The notes under the pieces are model-generated. The model did not search any database and was not told the DNA's origin. It was given only the letters and a program-made list of their open reading frames with translations. DNA of 27,521 bases from Pseudomonas sp. (lineage in GTDB: Bacteria > Pseudomonadota > Gammaproteobacteria > Pseudomonadales > Pseudomonadaceae): NCBI GenBank assembly GCA_029239415.1, contig JAQZAY010000012.1, positions 1 through 27,521 of the forward strand. The letters are read 5' to 3'. The translations under genes and the position numbers were made by a program. Below are positions 1-8,869 of this stretch, piece by piece (positions within the stretch are counted from its first letter, which is position 1; each line of letters starts with the position of its first letter).

Positions 1-333
1 CGCGCGGTGATCAAGCAGAAGTACAACGGCCACCGCCTGGACGAAGAGATCGTGCGCTCGATTTTGACGTTCTCGTTTTTCTTCGCCTTCACCATCGGCA
101 TCATCGCCCTGCTGCTGTCGCTGCTCGGGGTCGACTGGATGACCGCCCTGACGGGCGCCGCGGCGACCGTGTCCGGCGTCGGCCCTGGCCTGGGCGAGGT
201 GATCGGGCCGGCCGGCAACTTCTCTACCCTGCCCGATGCCGCCAAGTGGATCCTGGCCGGCGGCATGCTGCTCGGGCGCCTGGAGATCATCACGGTCCTG
301 GTGCTGTGCATGCCCGCGTTCTGGCGCCACTGA
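1..333 (+). CDS. trkH: TrkH potassium uptake protein, C-terminal fragment
   Basis: The reading frame is open from base 1 and ends in TGA at 331-333, giving the last 110 residues of a protein whose start lies left of the window. Hydrophobic segments surround a P-loop-like stretch with the residues TVSGVGPGLG, and the end carries the GRLE...PAFWRH signature typical of TrkH/TrkG subunits. TrkH is the inner-membrane, ion-conducting subunit of the Trk K+ uptake system and works with the NAD-binding protein TrkA, which is not in this window. The last 44 bp are also read on the other strand as the C-terminal tail of the neighbouring AraC regulator. KtrB-like proteins are the only close alternative. 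Confidence 0.9.
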   Translation, partial: RAVIKQKYNGHRLDEEIVRSILTFSFFFAFTIGIIALLLSLLGVDWMTALTGAAATVSGVGPGLGEVIGPAGNFSTLPDAAKWILAGGMLLGRLEIITVLVLCMPAFWRH

Positions 334-1363
334 CCGGATCGCCGGGCGTCGCGCCCGCGCCACCCAGGCGGGCACGGTATTGGCTGGGGGTCGCATCGAA
401 CCAGCGACGGAACGCCCGGTAGAAGTTGCTGGGGTCGGCGAACCCGAGCAGGTAGGCGGTTTCCAGCAGGGTCATGCCCGGTTGCGCCAGGTACTGTCCG
501 GCCAGCTCGCGACGGGTGTCGTCGAGCAGGGTCTGGAAGCTGGTGCCCTCTTCTTGCAGGCGGCGTTGCAGGGTGCGCTGGGACAGGTGCAGGGCATGGG
601 CCACGGTCTCGCGCTTGGGCTCGCCCTGGGGCAGTATCCGGCACAGCACCTGGCGCGCGCGGTGCGTCACCCGGCTTTCGGAAAAGCGCGCCAGGTACTC
701 GCCCGCGAACCGGTCGTGCAAGGTCGCCATGGCTTCGTTGGCGGTCGGCAGCGGAGCTTCCATGTCCGCCCGCTCCAGCACCAGGGCATCATGCGGTGCG
801 CCGAACTGCAGCGGCGAATGGAAAGCCACCTTGTAGGGCTCGATATCCCGGGGCTGCGGCCCCTGGACCAATACCCGCCGCGGCTGGATCACGCGCCCGC
901 TGAGCCAGCTGCACAAGGCCAGCGCGCAGGCCAGCGAGGCCTCGGCGCTGTGCCGGGTCGGCGGCAGCTGATCGCCATGCACGGTCAGTACCAGGGCATA
1001 GCCGTCCGGTTCCAGGCGAAAGCTCAGGTCCGAGCTTTCGGCGATGATGCGCTGGTAGCGCACCAGGCGCTGGAAACCTTCGGCCAGGGTGCGACTGGAC
1101 ATCAGCGCGTACCCCACCACGTGAAACGAGGCCGGGCGCACTACCCGGGCCATGTTCAGGCCAATGGCCTGGTTGCCGGACAGCTCCACCGCCAGCTGCC
1201 AGAGCCGGGTCATGGAGTCCTGGGGAAAGCGGGCGTCGGGGTCGTCGAGCGCGGCGAAGTCCAGCCCAAGCTGCCTGAACATGGCGCGGCAGTCGAGTCC
1301 TTCGAGCTCGAGCGCCTTGACGATCCCTGATGCCCAGCTTGCTGAGGTGGTTCTTTCGCTCAT
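290..1363 (-). CDS. AraC-family transcriptional regulator (OruR/ArgR-like architecture)
   Basis: A 357-residue protein. Residues about 25-215 resemble the arabinose-binding-like N-terminal domain found in Pseudomonas AraC regulators of amino-acid and ornithine metabolism. Residues about 245-340 form the double helix-turn-helix, with LSQRTLQRRL in the first unit and the hallmark AYLLGFADPSNFYRAFRRW in the second. About 20 Gly/Ala/Thr-rich residues follow the DNA-binding domain, and the gene runs 44 bp into the convergent trkH end. The ATG start at 1361-1363 leaves a 148-bp gap to the divergent small membrane protein gene. No metabolic neighbour reveals the effector, so the target is unknown. 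The family call is firm; the specific regulon is not. Confidence 0.85.
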   Translation of the reverse strand: MSERTTSASWASGIVKALELEGLDCRAMFRQLGLDFAALDDPDARFPQDSMTRLWQLAVELSGNQAIGLNMARVVRPASFHVVGYALMSSRTLAEGFQRLVRYQRIIAESSDLSFRLEPDGYALVLTVHGDQLPPTRHSAEASLACALALCSWLSGRVIQPRRVLVQGPQPRDIEPYKVAFHSPLQFGAPHDALVLERADMEAPLPTANEAMATLHDRFAGEYLARFSESRVTHRARQVLCRILPQGEPKRETVAHALHLSQRTLQRRLQEEGTSFQTLLDDTRRELAGQYLAQPGMTLLETAYLLGFADPSNFYRAFRRWFDATPSQYRARLGGAGATPGDPVSGARTRACTAPGP

Positions 1364-1511
1364 GACAGGCTTCTTGTGCTTCCTGCGGTGAATCCAAGGA
1401 TACTCAAATGGCGCTTATTGTCACTGGCCTGGCCAGTTAGTCACTCTAGACTCGATTCAGGCTCCGTGCCGTGTATCCTCAACAATAACGAGCGTTTCCG
1501 GAAGCACCGCC

Positions 1512-1823
1512 ATGAACCGCACCGCGCAGTACCGCAGCTTTGCCGAGTTCTATCCCTACTACCTGGGCGAGCACAGCAACCCCACCTGCCGGCGCCTGCA
1601 TTTCGTCGGCACCAGCCTGGTCATCGCCCTGCTGGCCTACAGCATCGCCAGTGCCAGCTGGCTGCTGCTGCTGGCGTTGCCGGTCGTCGGCTACGGCTTC
1701 GCCTGGATCGGCCATTTCTTCTTCGAGAAGAACAGACCGGCGACCTTCACCCATCCGCTGTACAGCCTGATCGGCGACTTCGCGATGTTTCGCGACATCC
1801 TGCTCGGCAAAGTCAGCCTCTGA
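1512..1823 (+). CDS. Mpo1-like (DUF962) small membrane protein
   Basis: A 103-residue protein starting with ATG. It shows the features of the DUF962/Mpo1 family: an N-terminal segment with tyrosines and HSNPTCRRLHFVG, two hydrophobic helices at about 35-50 and 52-65, and the conserved GHFFFEKNRPATFTHP block near 69-84. In yeast, Mpo1 is an Fe(II)-dependent dioxygenase that shortens 2-hydroxy fatty acids by alpha-oxidation. The histidines shared here (in HSN, RLHF, GHFF and THP) would be the metal ligands by analogy. Whether the bacterial proteins have the same activity is inference. It is transcribed alone, divergently from the AraC regulator and about 120 bp ahead of the EamA gene. Confidence 0.8.
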   Translation: MNRTAQYRSFAEFYPYYLGEHSNPTCRRLHFVGTSLVIALLAYSIASASWLLLLALPVVGYGFAWIGHFFFEKNRPATFTHPLYSLIGDFAMFRDILLGKVSL

Positions 1824-1947
1824 CTCCAAGCGGCGCGAGTAACCCCAGCGGCGTGCTGGGAACAGTGCGCCAGCATTCTTGACGGACAAGCAGCATGCCC
1901 AGCCTCTACACTGGCCGGGCAGCCCTCACCTGTCGACAAGGATGACC

Positions 1948-2835
1948 ATGAATCACCGCACCGCCCTCGGCGCCCTGCATGTAGGCGCGCTGTTCTTCGG
2001 CCTGACTGGCGTTTTTGGCAAGCTGGCCAGCGCCGGGCCGTCGGTCATCGTGCTTGGTCGCGCCGCCTTTGCCGTGCTTGCCCTGGGCCTGTTCATCGGG
2101 GTGGCGCGGCAGGCCTGGCGACCCTTGCAGGCCACGGACCTGCGCAAGCTGGTGCTGGGCGGCGTGCTGCTGGCCGGCCACTGGGTGAGCTTCTTCATTG
2201 CCGTCAAGGTCGGCGGGGTCGCGATCGCGACCTTGGGCTTCGCCAGCTTCCCGGCGTTCACGGTGATCCTCGAAGGGGTATTGTTCCGCGAACGCATCCG
2301 CCGCAACGAGCTGCTGCTCGTGGTGTTGGTCAGCATCGGACTGGTGCTGGTCACCCCGGCCTTCGACTTCGCCAGCGAGGCTACCGCTGGCCTGCTCTGG
2401 GCGCTGCTCTCCGGCTTGCTGTTCGCCCTGCTGTCGCTGGTCAACCGGGCAGCCTCCGGTCGCATTCCCGCCGTGCAGGCCGCGCTGTGCCAGAACGCGG
2501 TGGTCGCGCTGTGCCTGGTGCCGTTCGCCGGCCCTGCCCTGCCAGGCGTGGCGGCCATGGACTGGTTGTGGATCGGCCTGCTCGGGGTGTTCTGCACTGG
2601 CGTCGCACACAGCCTGTTCGTCGCCAGCCTGGCAGTCATCAAGGCGCGTACCGCTGCGGTGGTGTTCGCCATGGAGCCGATCTACGGCATCGCCATGGCG
2701 TGGCTGATCTTCGCCGAGACGCCCACGCTGCGCATGCTGACCGGCGGCGCGCTGATCATCTTCGCCATCGTCATTTCCAGCCGCATGGCGGCCAGCCAGG
2801 CACACAGGCCCAAGGTGCTGACCGAGAATGCCTAG
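1948..2835 (+). CDS. EamA-family (DMT) transporter
   Basis: A 295-residue, very hydrophobic protein with about ten predicted membrane segments arranged as two tandem EamA repeats (about 5-135 and 150-285). This is the standard length and layout of drug/metabolite transporter permeases. The ATG at 1948 is chosen because AAGGAT lies just upstream at good spacing; an ATG at 1942 and a longer upstream frame are possible but less likely. The substrate cannot be read from sequence; family members export amino acids, metabolites or drugs. Its stop codon overlaps the stop of the convergent Rdx gene by 4 bp, so the two transcripts probably run into each other. Confidence 0.85.
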   Translation: MNHRTALGALHVGALFFGLTGVFGKLASAGPSVIVLGRAAFAVLALGLFIGVARQAWRPLQATDLRKLVLGGVLLAGHWVSFFIAVKVGGVAIATLGFASFPAFTVILEGVLFRERIRRNELLLVVLVSIGLVLVTPAFDFASEATAGLLWALLSGLLFALLSLVNRAASGRIPAVQAALCQNAVVALCLVPFAGPALPGVAAMDWLWIGLLGVFCTGVAHSLFVASLAVIKARTAAVVFAMEPIYGIAMAWLIFAETPTLRMLTGGALIIFAIVISSRMAASQAHRPKVLTENA

Positions 2836-3113
2836 CGGTCGTTATGCCCGAGGTCGCGTTGCGGGTCGATCCGGTCGCGCACGCGCTGCTTGAGCACCTT
2901 GGCCTCGGGGAAGCCGCCGTCGGCCTTGCGCTCCCAGATCTGCACGCCATCGCAGGTGATGCGAAACGCACCGCCGGTGGCCGGCTCGAGCGCGACCCGG
3001 CCGAGGTCGTCGGCAAAGGTGCTGAGCAGCTCCTGGGCCAGCCAGGCAGCACGCAATAGCCATTGGCACTGGGTGCAATAGGTGATGACAATTTCAGGCC
3101 TTGTCTGACTCAT
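2832..3113 (-). CDS. SelT/SelW/SelH (Rdx) family thioredoxin-like protein
   Basis: A 93-residue protein with the N-terminal beta strand EIVITYCTQCQW carrying a CxxC redox pair (Cys13 and Cys16), followed by a helix and the GGAFRITCDGVQIWERKADGGFPEAKVLKQRVRD region typical of the Rdx family (PF10262). In selenoprotein W the first cysteine is selenocysteine; here it is an ordinary cysteine. The fold suggests a small cytosolic thiol-redox protein, but the bacterial role is not established. The gene sits between two plus-strand genes and is divergent from plpD, with 69 bp between the start codons. It overlaps the EamA stop by 4 bp. Confidence 0.85.
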   Translation of the reverse strand: MSQTRPEIVITYCTQCQWLLRAAWLAQELLSTFADDLGRVALEPATGGAFRITCDGVQIWERKADGGFPEAKVLKQRVRDRIDPQRDLGHNDR

Positions 3114-3144
3114 TGGGAAACGTCCTACGACAGGTGGGCGCGCT

Positions 3145-3150
3145 TATACT
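3145..3150 (+). promoter_or_regulatory. Candidate -10 box upstream of plpD
   Basis: TATACT at 3145-3150 is a good sigma-70 -10 hexamer, and a start near 3157 would leave a leader of about 26 nt before the ATG at 3183. No convincing -35 hexamer is present 16-18 bp upstream, so an activator may be needed or the site may be fortuitous. Confidence 0.4.
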
Positions 3151-3182
3151 AGCCGTCTTTGCCCCTTGTTCCGAGACTCAAG

Positions 3183-5369
3183 ATGCCCCGCCTGCTGTTC
3201 TGCGTGTTGCTGTCGATCTGCTGTGGCCCGTTGCTGGCCGCCGAGCAGGCCCGCCCCAAGGTGGGCCTGGTACTCTCGGGCGGCGCCGCGCGCGGCCTTG
3301 CGCATATTGGCGTGCTCAAGGCATTGGAAGAACAGGGCGTACGCATCGATGCCATCGCCGGCACCAGCATGGGCGCGGTCGTGGGCGGCCTGTACGCCTC
3401 GGGCTACAAGGTCGAGGAACTTGAACAGCTGGCGCTGGAAATCGACTGGCAGCAAGCGCTGTCCGACGCCCCGCCGCGCCGTGACGTGCCGTTCCGCCGC
3501 AAGCAGGATGACCGCGACTTCCTGGTCAAGCAGAAGCTGAGCTTTCGCGACGATGGCAGCCTGGGCTTGCCGCTGGGGGTGATCCAGGGCCAGAACCTGG
3601 CCTTGCTGCTCGAAAGCAAGCTGGCCCACACCGCCGATACCCGCGACTTCGATCAGCTGCCCATCCCGTTTCGCGCCGTGGCCACCGATATCGCCAGTGG
3701 CGAGAAGGTGGTATTCCGCCGTGGCCACCTGCCGCAGGTGATCCGCGCGAGCATGTCGATCCCGGCAGTGTTCGCCCCGGTCGAGCTGGACGGACGCCTG
3801 CTGGTCGATGGCGGCATGGTCGACAACATCCCTCTGGATGTGGTGCGCGAAATGGGCGTGGACGTGGCCATCGTGGTCGATATCGGCACACCGCTGCGCA
3901 ACCGCAAGCAGCTGGCGACCGTGGTCGATGTGCTCAACCAGTCGATCACGCTCATGACCCGGCGCAATTCCGAGGAGCAACTGGCCGCCGTTCGCCCTGA
4001 CGACATCCTTATCCAGCCACCGCTCGCCAGCTACGGCTCGACCGACTTCGGCAGCGCGCGCGAGATGATCGAGGCGGGCTACCGGGCAACCCGGATCCTC
4101 GATGCGCGCCTGGCGGCGCTGCGCCAGCCAGAAGGCGACAGCGACCTGGCGGTGGCCCGCTCGCCGCGCCAGCGCACGCCGGTGATCACCGCGATCAGGG
4201 TCGAGAACGACTCGAAGGTCAGCGACGAGGTGATCCGCTACTACATCCGCCAGCCAGTCGGCGAGCCACTGGAGCTCGATCGCCTGCAGACCGACATGGG
4301 CACCTTGTACGGCCTGGATTACTTCGACCGGGTGCAATACCGGGTGGTGCACAAGGGCGACGACCATACCCTGGTCATCAACGCACGTGGCAAGCGGGGC
4401 GGCACCGATTACCTGCGCCTGGGCCTGAACCTGTCCGATGACATGCGTGGCGACAGCGCCTTCAACCTCGGCGCCAGCTACCGGGTCAACGGCATCAACC
4501 AGCTCGGTGCCGAGTGGCTGACCCGCGCGCAGATCGGCGACCAGCAAGAGCTCTACAGCGAGTTCTACCAGCCGCTGGACACCGGCTCGCGCTACTTCAT
4601 CGCGCCCTATCTGGACCTGGGCTCGCAGAACATCGAGGCGACCCTGGACAACGATCCGATCGCCGAGTACCGGCTAGAACGCTACGGCTTCGGGCTCAAC
4701 CTGGGCCGGCAGATCGGCACCTACGGGGAGGTGCGCCTGGGAATCGGCAAGGCCTGGGGCGAGGCCAACGTGCGCATCGGCGACCAGGACCTGCCCAAGG
4801 TCAGCTTCAACGAGGGTTTCTATGACCTGAAGTACTCGTTCGACACCCTGGACAATGTCTACTTCCCGCACAGCGGCGAGGACATCAGCCTGACCTTGCG
4901 CCAGTACGACGAGGCGCTGGATTCTGACCTGGACTACCGGCAGTGGGAGTTCAACCTGGACAAGGCCATCAGCCACGGCGCCGATACCTGGGTGCTCGGG
5001 GGACGCTATGGCCGCACGCTGGACGAGGCGCCGGTGGTGACTTCAAGCTTCGTAGTGGGTGGCGCGCGGCAGTTGTCGGGCTTTCGCCAGGACTCGGTGT
5101 CGGGGCAGAACATCAGCCTGCTGCGGATGGTGTACTACCGCCGACTGACCCCGCGGGCCTACCTGCCCCTGGATTTCCCGCTGTACCTGGGCGGCTCGCT
5201 CGAGCGCGGGCGCGCCTGGAACAACGACAACGAGTTCGACAGTGGCTATATCAACGCGGCGAGTATCTTCCTTGGCATCGAGACACCGCTGGGGCCATTG
5301 AACTTCAGCTACGGCGCCAACAGCGAGAACCAGAAGGCGCTATACCTGAACCTCGGGCACACCTTCTAG
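3183..5369 (+). CDS. plpD: PlpD-like patatin autotransporter (type Vd), secreted phospholipase
   Basis: A 728-residue protein, the same length as P. aeruginosa PlpD. Residues 1-19 form a signal peptide ending near LLAAE. Residues about 25-225 are a patatin lipase domain with the oxyanion motif GGAARG (33-38), the nucleophile elbow GTSMG (Ser62) and the DGG motif holding the second catalytic residue (Asp209). A single POTRA-like domain follows (about 330-410, starting near TPVITAIRVEND). The rest is a bacterial-surface-antigen (Omp85-type) 16-strand barrel ending in a phenylalanine (GHTF), as expected for BAM insertion. PlpD releases its lipase domain after passage across the outer membrane and acts on phospholipids. 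The ATG at 3183 gives a clean signal peptide; a TTG at 3159 is an alternative start. Confidence 0.9.
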   Translation: MPRLLFCVLLSICCGPLLAAEQARPKVGLVLSGGAARGLAHIGVLKALEEQGVRIDAIAGTSMGAVVGGLYASGYKVEELEQLALEIDWQQALSDAPPRRDVPFRRKQDDRDFLVKQKLSFRDDGSLGLPLGVIQGQNLALLLESKLAHTADTRDFDQLPIPFRAVATDIASGEKVVFRRGHLPQVIRASMSIPAVFAPVELDGRLLVDGGMVDNIPLDVVREMGVDVAIVVDIGTPLRNRKQLATVVDVLNQSITLMTRRNSEEQLAAVRPDDILIQPPLASYGSTDFGSAREMIEAGYRATRILDARLAALRQPEGDSDLAVARSPRQRTPVITAIRVENDSKVSDEVIRYYIRQPVGEPLELDRLQTDMGTLYGLDYFDRVQYRVVHKGDDHTLVINARGKRGGTDYLRLGLNLSDDMRGDSAFNLGASYRVNGINQLGAEWLTRAQIGDQQELYSEFYQPLDTGSRYFIAPYLDLGSQNIEATLDNDPIAEYRLERYGFGLNLGRQIGTYGEVRLGIGKAWGEANVRIGDQDLPKVSFNEGFYDLKYSFDTLDNVYFPHSGEDISLTLRQYDEALDSDLDYRQWEFNLDKAISHGADTWVLGGRYGRTLDEAPVVTSSFVVGGARQLSGFRQDSVSGQNISLLRMVYYRRLTPRAYLPLDFPLYLGGSLERGRAWNNDNEFDSGYINAASIFLGIETPLGPLNFSYGANSENQKALYLNLGHTF

Positions 5370-5389
5370 CCGGCATGCCGAGCCTATCG

Positions 5390-5827
5390 TCAGGACTTCT
5401 CGAGATTACCGAGGATCTTGGCGTGCACCCTCATGCAGACCTCGAGGTCGGCCTCGTCGACGCCCATGAACAGCTCCTGGCGCAGTTGATTGGCGATCGT
5501 CTCGATCTGGTCGATCAGCGGCTTGGCCGGGGGAGACAGCAGGATCTTCTTCGCCCGGCGATCCTCCACCACTGCCTGGCGCCGCACCAGGCCCTGGGCT
5601 TCCAGGCTGTCGAGCAGCCGCGCCAGGGTCGGGCCTTCGACGCCCACGCTCTGGGCCAGCTCACGCTGGGTCGGGGCTTCTGCGAAACGGGCAAGGTGCA
5701 GCAACACCAGCCAGCGCGCCTGGGACAGGTTGAGCCCGGCCAGGCGGCGATCCAGTTCGGCGCGCCAGCCGCGGGACATCTGCGCCACCTGCATGCCGAA
5801 GCGGTGTTGGTTGTCGGTAAGGGGCAT
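5390..5827 (-). CDS. SlyA-like MarR-family transcriptional regulator
   Basis: A 145-residue winged-helix protein, essentially the length of enterobacterial SlyA (144 aa). It follows SlyA along its whole length: the segment DRRL...LNLSQARWLVLLHLA, the recognition helix region VEGPTLARLLDSLEAQGLV, and the wing with DRRAKK, which includes the conserved DxR of MarR proteins. The ATG at 5825-5827 is preferred; a TTG at 5840-5842 would add five residues but places the start close to the operator. It is convergent with plpD, ending 20 bp from it. A SlyA-type palindrome lies about 20 bp upstream of the start, which points to autoregulation. Its other targets cannot be seen here. Confidence 0.85.
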   Translation of the reverse strand: MPLTDNQHRFGMQVAQMSRGWRAELDRRLAGLNLSQARWLVLLHLARFAEAPTQRELAQSVGVEGPTLARLLDSLEAQGLVRRQAVVEDRRAKKILLSPPAKPLIDQIETIANQLRQELFMGVDEADLEVCMRVHAKILGNLEKS

Positions 5828-5847
5828 AGGCAACTCGATCAACGGAA

Positions 5848-5867
5848 CTAATTATTAGTCAGCTAAT
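5848..5867. promoter_or_regulatory. SlyA-type operator upstream of the MarR gene
   Basis: The stretch contains CTAAT-T-ATTAG (5848-5858) overlapping ATTAG-TCAG-CTAAT (5854-5867), i.e. three evenly arranged half-sites forming two overlapping perfect inverted repeats. The core TTAGTCAGCTAA matches 10 of 12 positions of the SlyA consensus TTAGCAAGCTAA. It lies 21-40 bp before the regulator's ATG, where bound dimers would cover its promoter, and about 30 bp past the end of recQ. Binding is inferred. Confidence 0.6.
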
Positions 5868-5899
5868 CATGTCCCGAGCCATCAGGCAAGGCTTGCCGA

Positions 5900-8035
5900 T
5901 CAAAGTTCGAACTCCGCGACCAGCGCCGCGCGCACGCAGTACAACACGCCCTCGGGGACCCGCTTGCCGAACTGCTCGGCAATTGCCGAAACCGGCGGCA
6001 ACTCGCCCTCCCCGTCGAGGAAGGCGTCCTGGATCTCGGACAGCAGGTCCTCGGGCAAATCCAGCGCCTGGTCCAGGCTCAGCTCCTGACGGCCGAGGGA
6101 CTCGGCCAGCAGGCTGTAGACGTTTTTCTCGCTGCAGTGGAGTTGGCCGGCGATCTGCGCCGGGGTCATGCCGGCGCGGGCCAGGCTGATGAGCTCGTGG
6201 CGCAGGTCGACCACCACCCTGGGCGTATCGCCGCCACCGCCCAGCACTTCGAGGAACGCCTGGCCGTAGCGCTCCAGCTTGCGCGCGCCAACACCACTGA
6301 CGCGGCCCATCTCGCCAAGGCTGGTCGGCTGGCTGCGCAGCATCTCGAGCAAGGTCGAGTCGGGGAAGATGACGTACGGCGGCACGCTGTGCTCTTCGGC
6401 CAGCTTGCGCCGCAAGGCGCGCAAGGCTTCCCACTGTTCGCGCTCCTCGCCCCGCACCAGCTGGCTGGCCGGGCTGCCGCCGGAGGAGCCGGACCTGGAC
6501 GAGGTCTGCGGCTTGAGATCGCGCCGCAGCTGCAGGTTGACTTCGCCACGCAGCAGCGGCCGACAGCTGTCGGACAGCCTCAGGCCGCCGTAGCCTTCAA
6601 GATCGATATCCACCAGCCCGCGCGCCACCAACTGGCGGAACAGGGAGCGCCATTCGCTCTCGGCCATGGCCTTGCCGACCCCGAAGACGGTGAGCTTCTC
6701 GTGGCCGAAATTGCGCACTTTCTCGGTATCGCGGCCCAGCAGCACATCGATCAGGTGCCCGACGCCGTAGCGCTGGCCGGTGCGAAACACCGCGGACAGG
6801 CCCTGGCGGGCGGGCTCGGTGGCGTCCCAGGTCTGCACGTTGTCGACACAGTTGTCGCAGTGCCCGCAGGGTTGCTCGAGGATCTCGTCGAAATAGGCCA
6901 GCAGCGCCTGACGCCGACAGCGGGTTTCCTCGCACAGGGCCAGCATGGCGTCGAGCTTGTGCTGCTCGACCCGCTTGTGCCGCTCGTCACCCTCGGAGTT
7001 CTGCAGCATCTGCTTGAGCATCACCATGTCCTGCAGGCCGTAGGCCATCCAGGCGTCGGCGGGCAGGCCGTCACGGCCGGCGCGGCCGGTTTCCTGGTAG
7101 TAGGCTTCCAGCGACTTGGGCAGGTCGAGGTGGGCGACGAAACGCACGTTGGGCTTGTCGATGCCCATGCCGAAAGCGATCGTGGCGACCATGATCAGGC
7201 CTTCCTCGTTGAGGAAGCGCCGCTGGTTGGCCGCGCGCGTCTCGGCCGGCAGGCCGGCGTGGTAAGGCAGTGCGGGGAAGCCCTGGTCGCAGAGAAAGCT
7301 GGCGGTCTCGTCGACTTTCTTGCGCGACAGGCAGTACACAATGCCGGCGTTGCCGCGGCGCTCACCGAGGAACGCCAGCAATTGCTTGCGCGGCTGCTCC
7401 TTGGGCACGATGCGGTAGAAGATGTTGGGCCGGTCGAAGCTTGAGAGGAATCGCTCGGCGCCCTGCAGGTGCAGGCGGTTGACGATCTCCTCGCGGGTGC
7501 GCATGTCGGCGGTGGCGGTCAGGGCGATGCGTGGCACATGCGGGAACAGCTCGGCCAGCTGGCCCAGTTGCAGGTACTCGGGGCGGAAGTCATGCCCCCA
7601 CTGCGATACGCAATGCGCCTCGTCGATGGCGAACAGGGCGATGTCCAGGTTGCGCAGGAAATCCAGCATGCGTGGCTGCACCAGGCGCTCGGGCGCCAGG
7701 TAGAGCATCTTGATCTCGCCACGGCGCAAGCGCTCGGCCAGCTCGCGCTGCTGGTCGTTGTTGAGCGTGGAGTTGAGCGACGCGGCCGCCACGCCCAGCT
7801 CCTCGAGGGTGGCGACCTGGTCGTCCATCAGCGCGATCAGCGGCGAGACCACTACCGTCAGTCCCGGGCGCAGCAAGCCCGGGACCTGGAAGCACAGCGA
7901 CTTGCCGCCGCCGGTGGGCATCAGCACCAGGGCGTCGCCACCATTGGCCACGCATTCGATGATCGCCCCCTGGCGGCCACGGAAACTGTCGTATCCGAAG
8001 ACATCCTTGAGAACGCGCTGAGCCTGTTCGAGCAT
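5900..8035 (-). CDS. recQ: ATP-dependent DNA helicase RecQ
   Basis: A 711-residue superfamily 2 helicase that unwinds DNA 3' to 5' in recombination and fork repair. Visible motifs in order: Walker A TGGGKS (41-46), DEAH (138-141) followed by the RecQ aromatic-rich loop [13 protein letters not shown], motif V/VI with [10 protein letters not shown] and [10 protein letters not shown], and four zinc-binding cysteines (373, 390, 393, 396). An RQC winged helix and an HRDC domain (about 535-605) follow. It is about 100 residues longer than E. coli RecQ because a further C-terminal helical, HTH-like domain is added after HRDC. The ATG at 8035 has GGAG five bases upstream; the longer open frame to 8140 has no such support. 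It is divergent from the yecA-like gene. Confidence 0.95.
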   Translation of the reverse strand: MLEQAQRVLKDVFGYDSFRGRQGAIIECVANGGDALVLMPTGGGKSLCFQVPGLLRPGLTVVVSPLIALMDDQVATLEELGVAAASLNSTLNNDQQRELAERLRRGEIKMLYLAPERLVQPRMLDFLRNLDIALFAIDEAHCVSQWGHDFRPEYLQLGQLAELFPHVPRIALTATADMRTREEIVNRLHLQGAERFLSSFDRPNIFYRIVPKEQPRKQLLAFLGERRGNAGIVYCLSRKKVDETASFLCDQGFPALPYHAGLPAETRAANQRRFLNEEGLIMVATIAFGMGIDKPNVRFVAHLDLPKSLEAYYQETGRAGRDGLPADAWMAYGLQDMVMLKQMLQNSEGDERHKRVEQHKLDAMLALCEETRCRRQALLAYFDEILEQPCGHCDNCVDNVQTWDATEPARQGLSAVFRTGQRYGVGHLIDVLLGRDTEKVRNFGHEKLTVFGVGKAMAESEWRSLFRQLVARGLVDIDLEGYGGLRLSDSCRPLLRGEVNLQLRRDLKPQTSSRSGSSGGSPASQLVRGEEREQWEALRALRRKLAEEHSVPPYVIFPDSTLLEMLRSQPTSLGEMGRVSGVGARKLERYGQAFLEVLGGGGDTPRVVVDLRHELISLARAGMTPAQIAGQLHCSEKNVYSLLAESLGRQELSLDQALDLPEDLLSEIQDAFLDGEGELPPVSAIAEQFGKRVPEGVLYCVRAALVAEFEL

Positions 8036-8165
8036 AGAAACTCCAAAATATCGCCGTGCCATCCTGAATACAGGCTGGACGAAAAACCCGTCTGCCGCCC
8101 TGACAAATGCGTAAGCGGTCTTTACCAGGGGCACGCGCACTGCGGCCCCTGGCCGAAAACCGCGA

Positions 8166-8248
8166 AGTATACCCCAGGCAGGCCTGCCACAGGACGCTTG
8201 GCGATAGGCGTCTTCCTTTGCATCGAACCGGCTGCAAGGTGCTAGAAT
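8166..8248. promoter_or_regulatory. recQ / yecA-like divergent promoter region
   Basis: The 246-bp gap between the two starts carries candidate -10 boxes in both directions: TATACT read leftward at 8171-8166 for recQ, and TAGAAT at 8243-8248 for the rightward gene with TTGCAT at 8218-8223 (19-bp spacer). The -35 match on the recQ side is poor. Both are pattern matches only. Confidence 0.35.
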
Positions 8249-8281
8249 TCACTATCGTTTATTCCCCAAGGTAGCCCTGTA

Positions 8282-8869
8282 ATGTCCTTCGCCGAGCAAT
8301 TGACCCGCCTGCAAGCCTTCCTCGACGCCGACGAGCTGCACGAAGAAGCGCTGGACTACGTTGCCGCCCACGGCTACCTGACCGCGCTGTCGATCTGTTC
8401 CGAAGCCGTTCCGGAACGCGAATGGATCGACGCCCTCTTCGCCGAAGAGCCACACTACCAGGACGACGCCCAGCGCCAGGAGATCGAGTCGACCCTGATC
8501 GCCCTGCAGGCGCACATCGCCCGCCAGCTGGCCAGCGACGAAGAGTTCGAGCTGCCTTGCGACCTCGACCTGACCGACGAGCCGGACGATTCCGAGCTGC
8601 GCGGCTGGTGCATCGGCTTCATGGAGGGCGTGTTCCTGCGTGAAGAGGCCTGGTTCGAGAACGCCGAGGAAGAAGTCAGCGAGATGCTGCTGCCGATCAT
8701 GGTCGGCTCGGGCCTGTTCGACGAGCAGCCCGAGTTCGCCGACATCGCCAGCAACGCCAACCTGCAGGACGACATGATCGTGCAGATCCCCGAGGCACTG
8801 ACCGCCTTGTACCTGCTGCTGCATGCGCCGGACGAGAAGCCAGCACTGCTCAAGCCCCGCCACCACTGA
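8282..8869 (+). CDS. YecA/YgfB (UPF0149) family protein
   Basis: A 195-residue acidic protein matching the UPF0149 family: the tail of a helical bundle includes RGWCIGFMEGVFLREEAWF and the final ALTALYLLLHAPD. Unlike E. coli YecA it ends without the C-terminal SEC-C metal-binding motif (CxCxxxxx[HC]C is absent). The ATG at 8282 follows AAGG at usable spacing. No biochemical role is firmly assigned to this short form. Its stop is immediately followed by the GTG start of the YbaN-like gene, so the two are probably co-translated. Confidence 0.8.
   Translation: MSFAEQLTRLQAFLDADELHEEALDYVAAHGYLTALSICSEAVPEREWIDALFAEEPHYQDDAQRQEIESTLIALQAHIARQLASDEEFELPCDLDLTDEPDDSELRGWCIGFMEGVFLREEAWFENAEEEVSEMLLPIMVGSGLFDEQPEFADIASNANLQDDMIVQIPEALTALYLLLHAPDEKPALLKPRHH

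Noticed and set aside
5370..5389. Terminator between plpD and the SlyA-like gene
   Set aside because: CGGCATGCCG is a self-complementary 10-mer but has no loop and no T-run, so it is not a convincing terminator.
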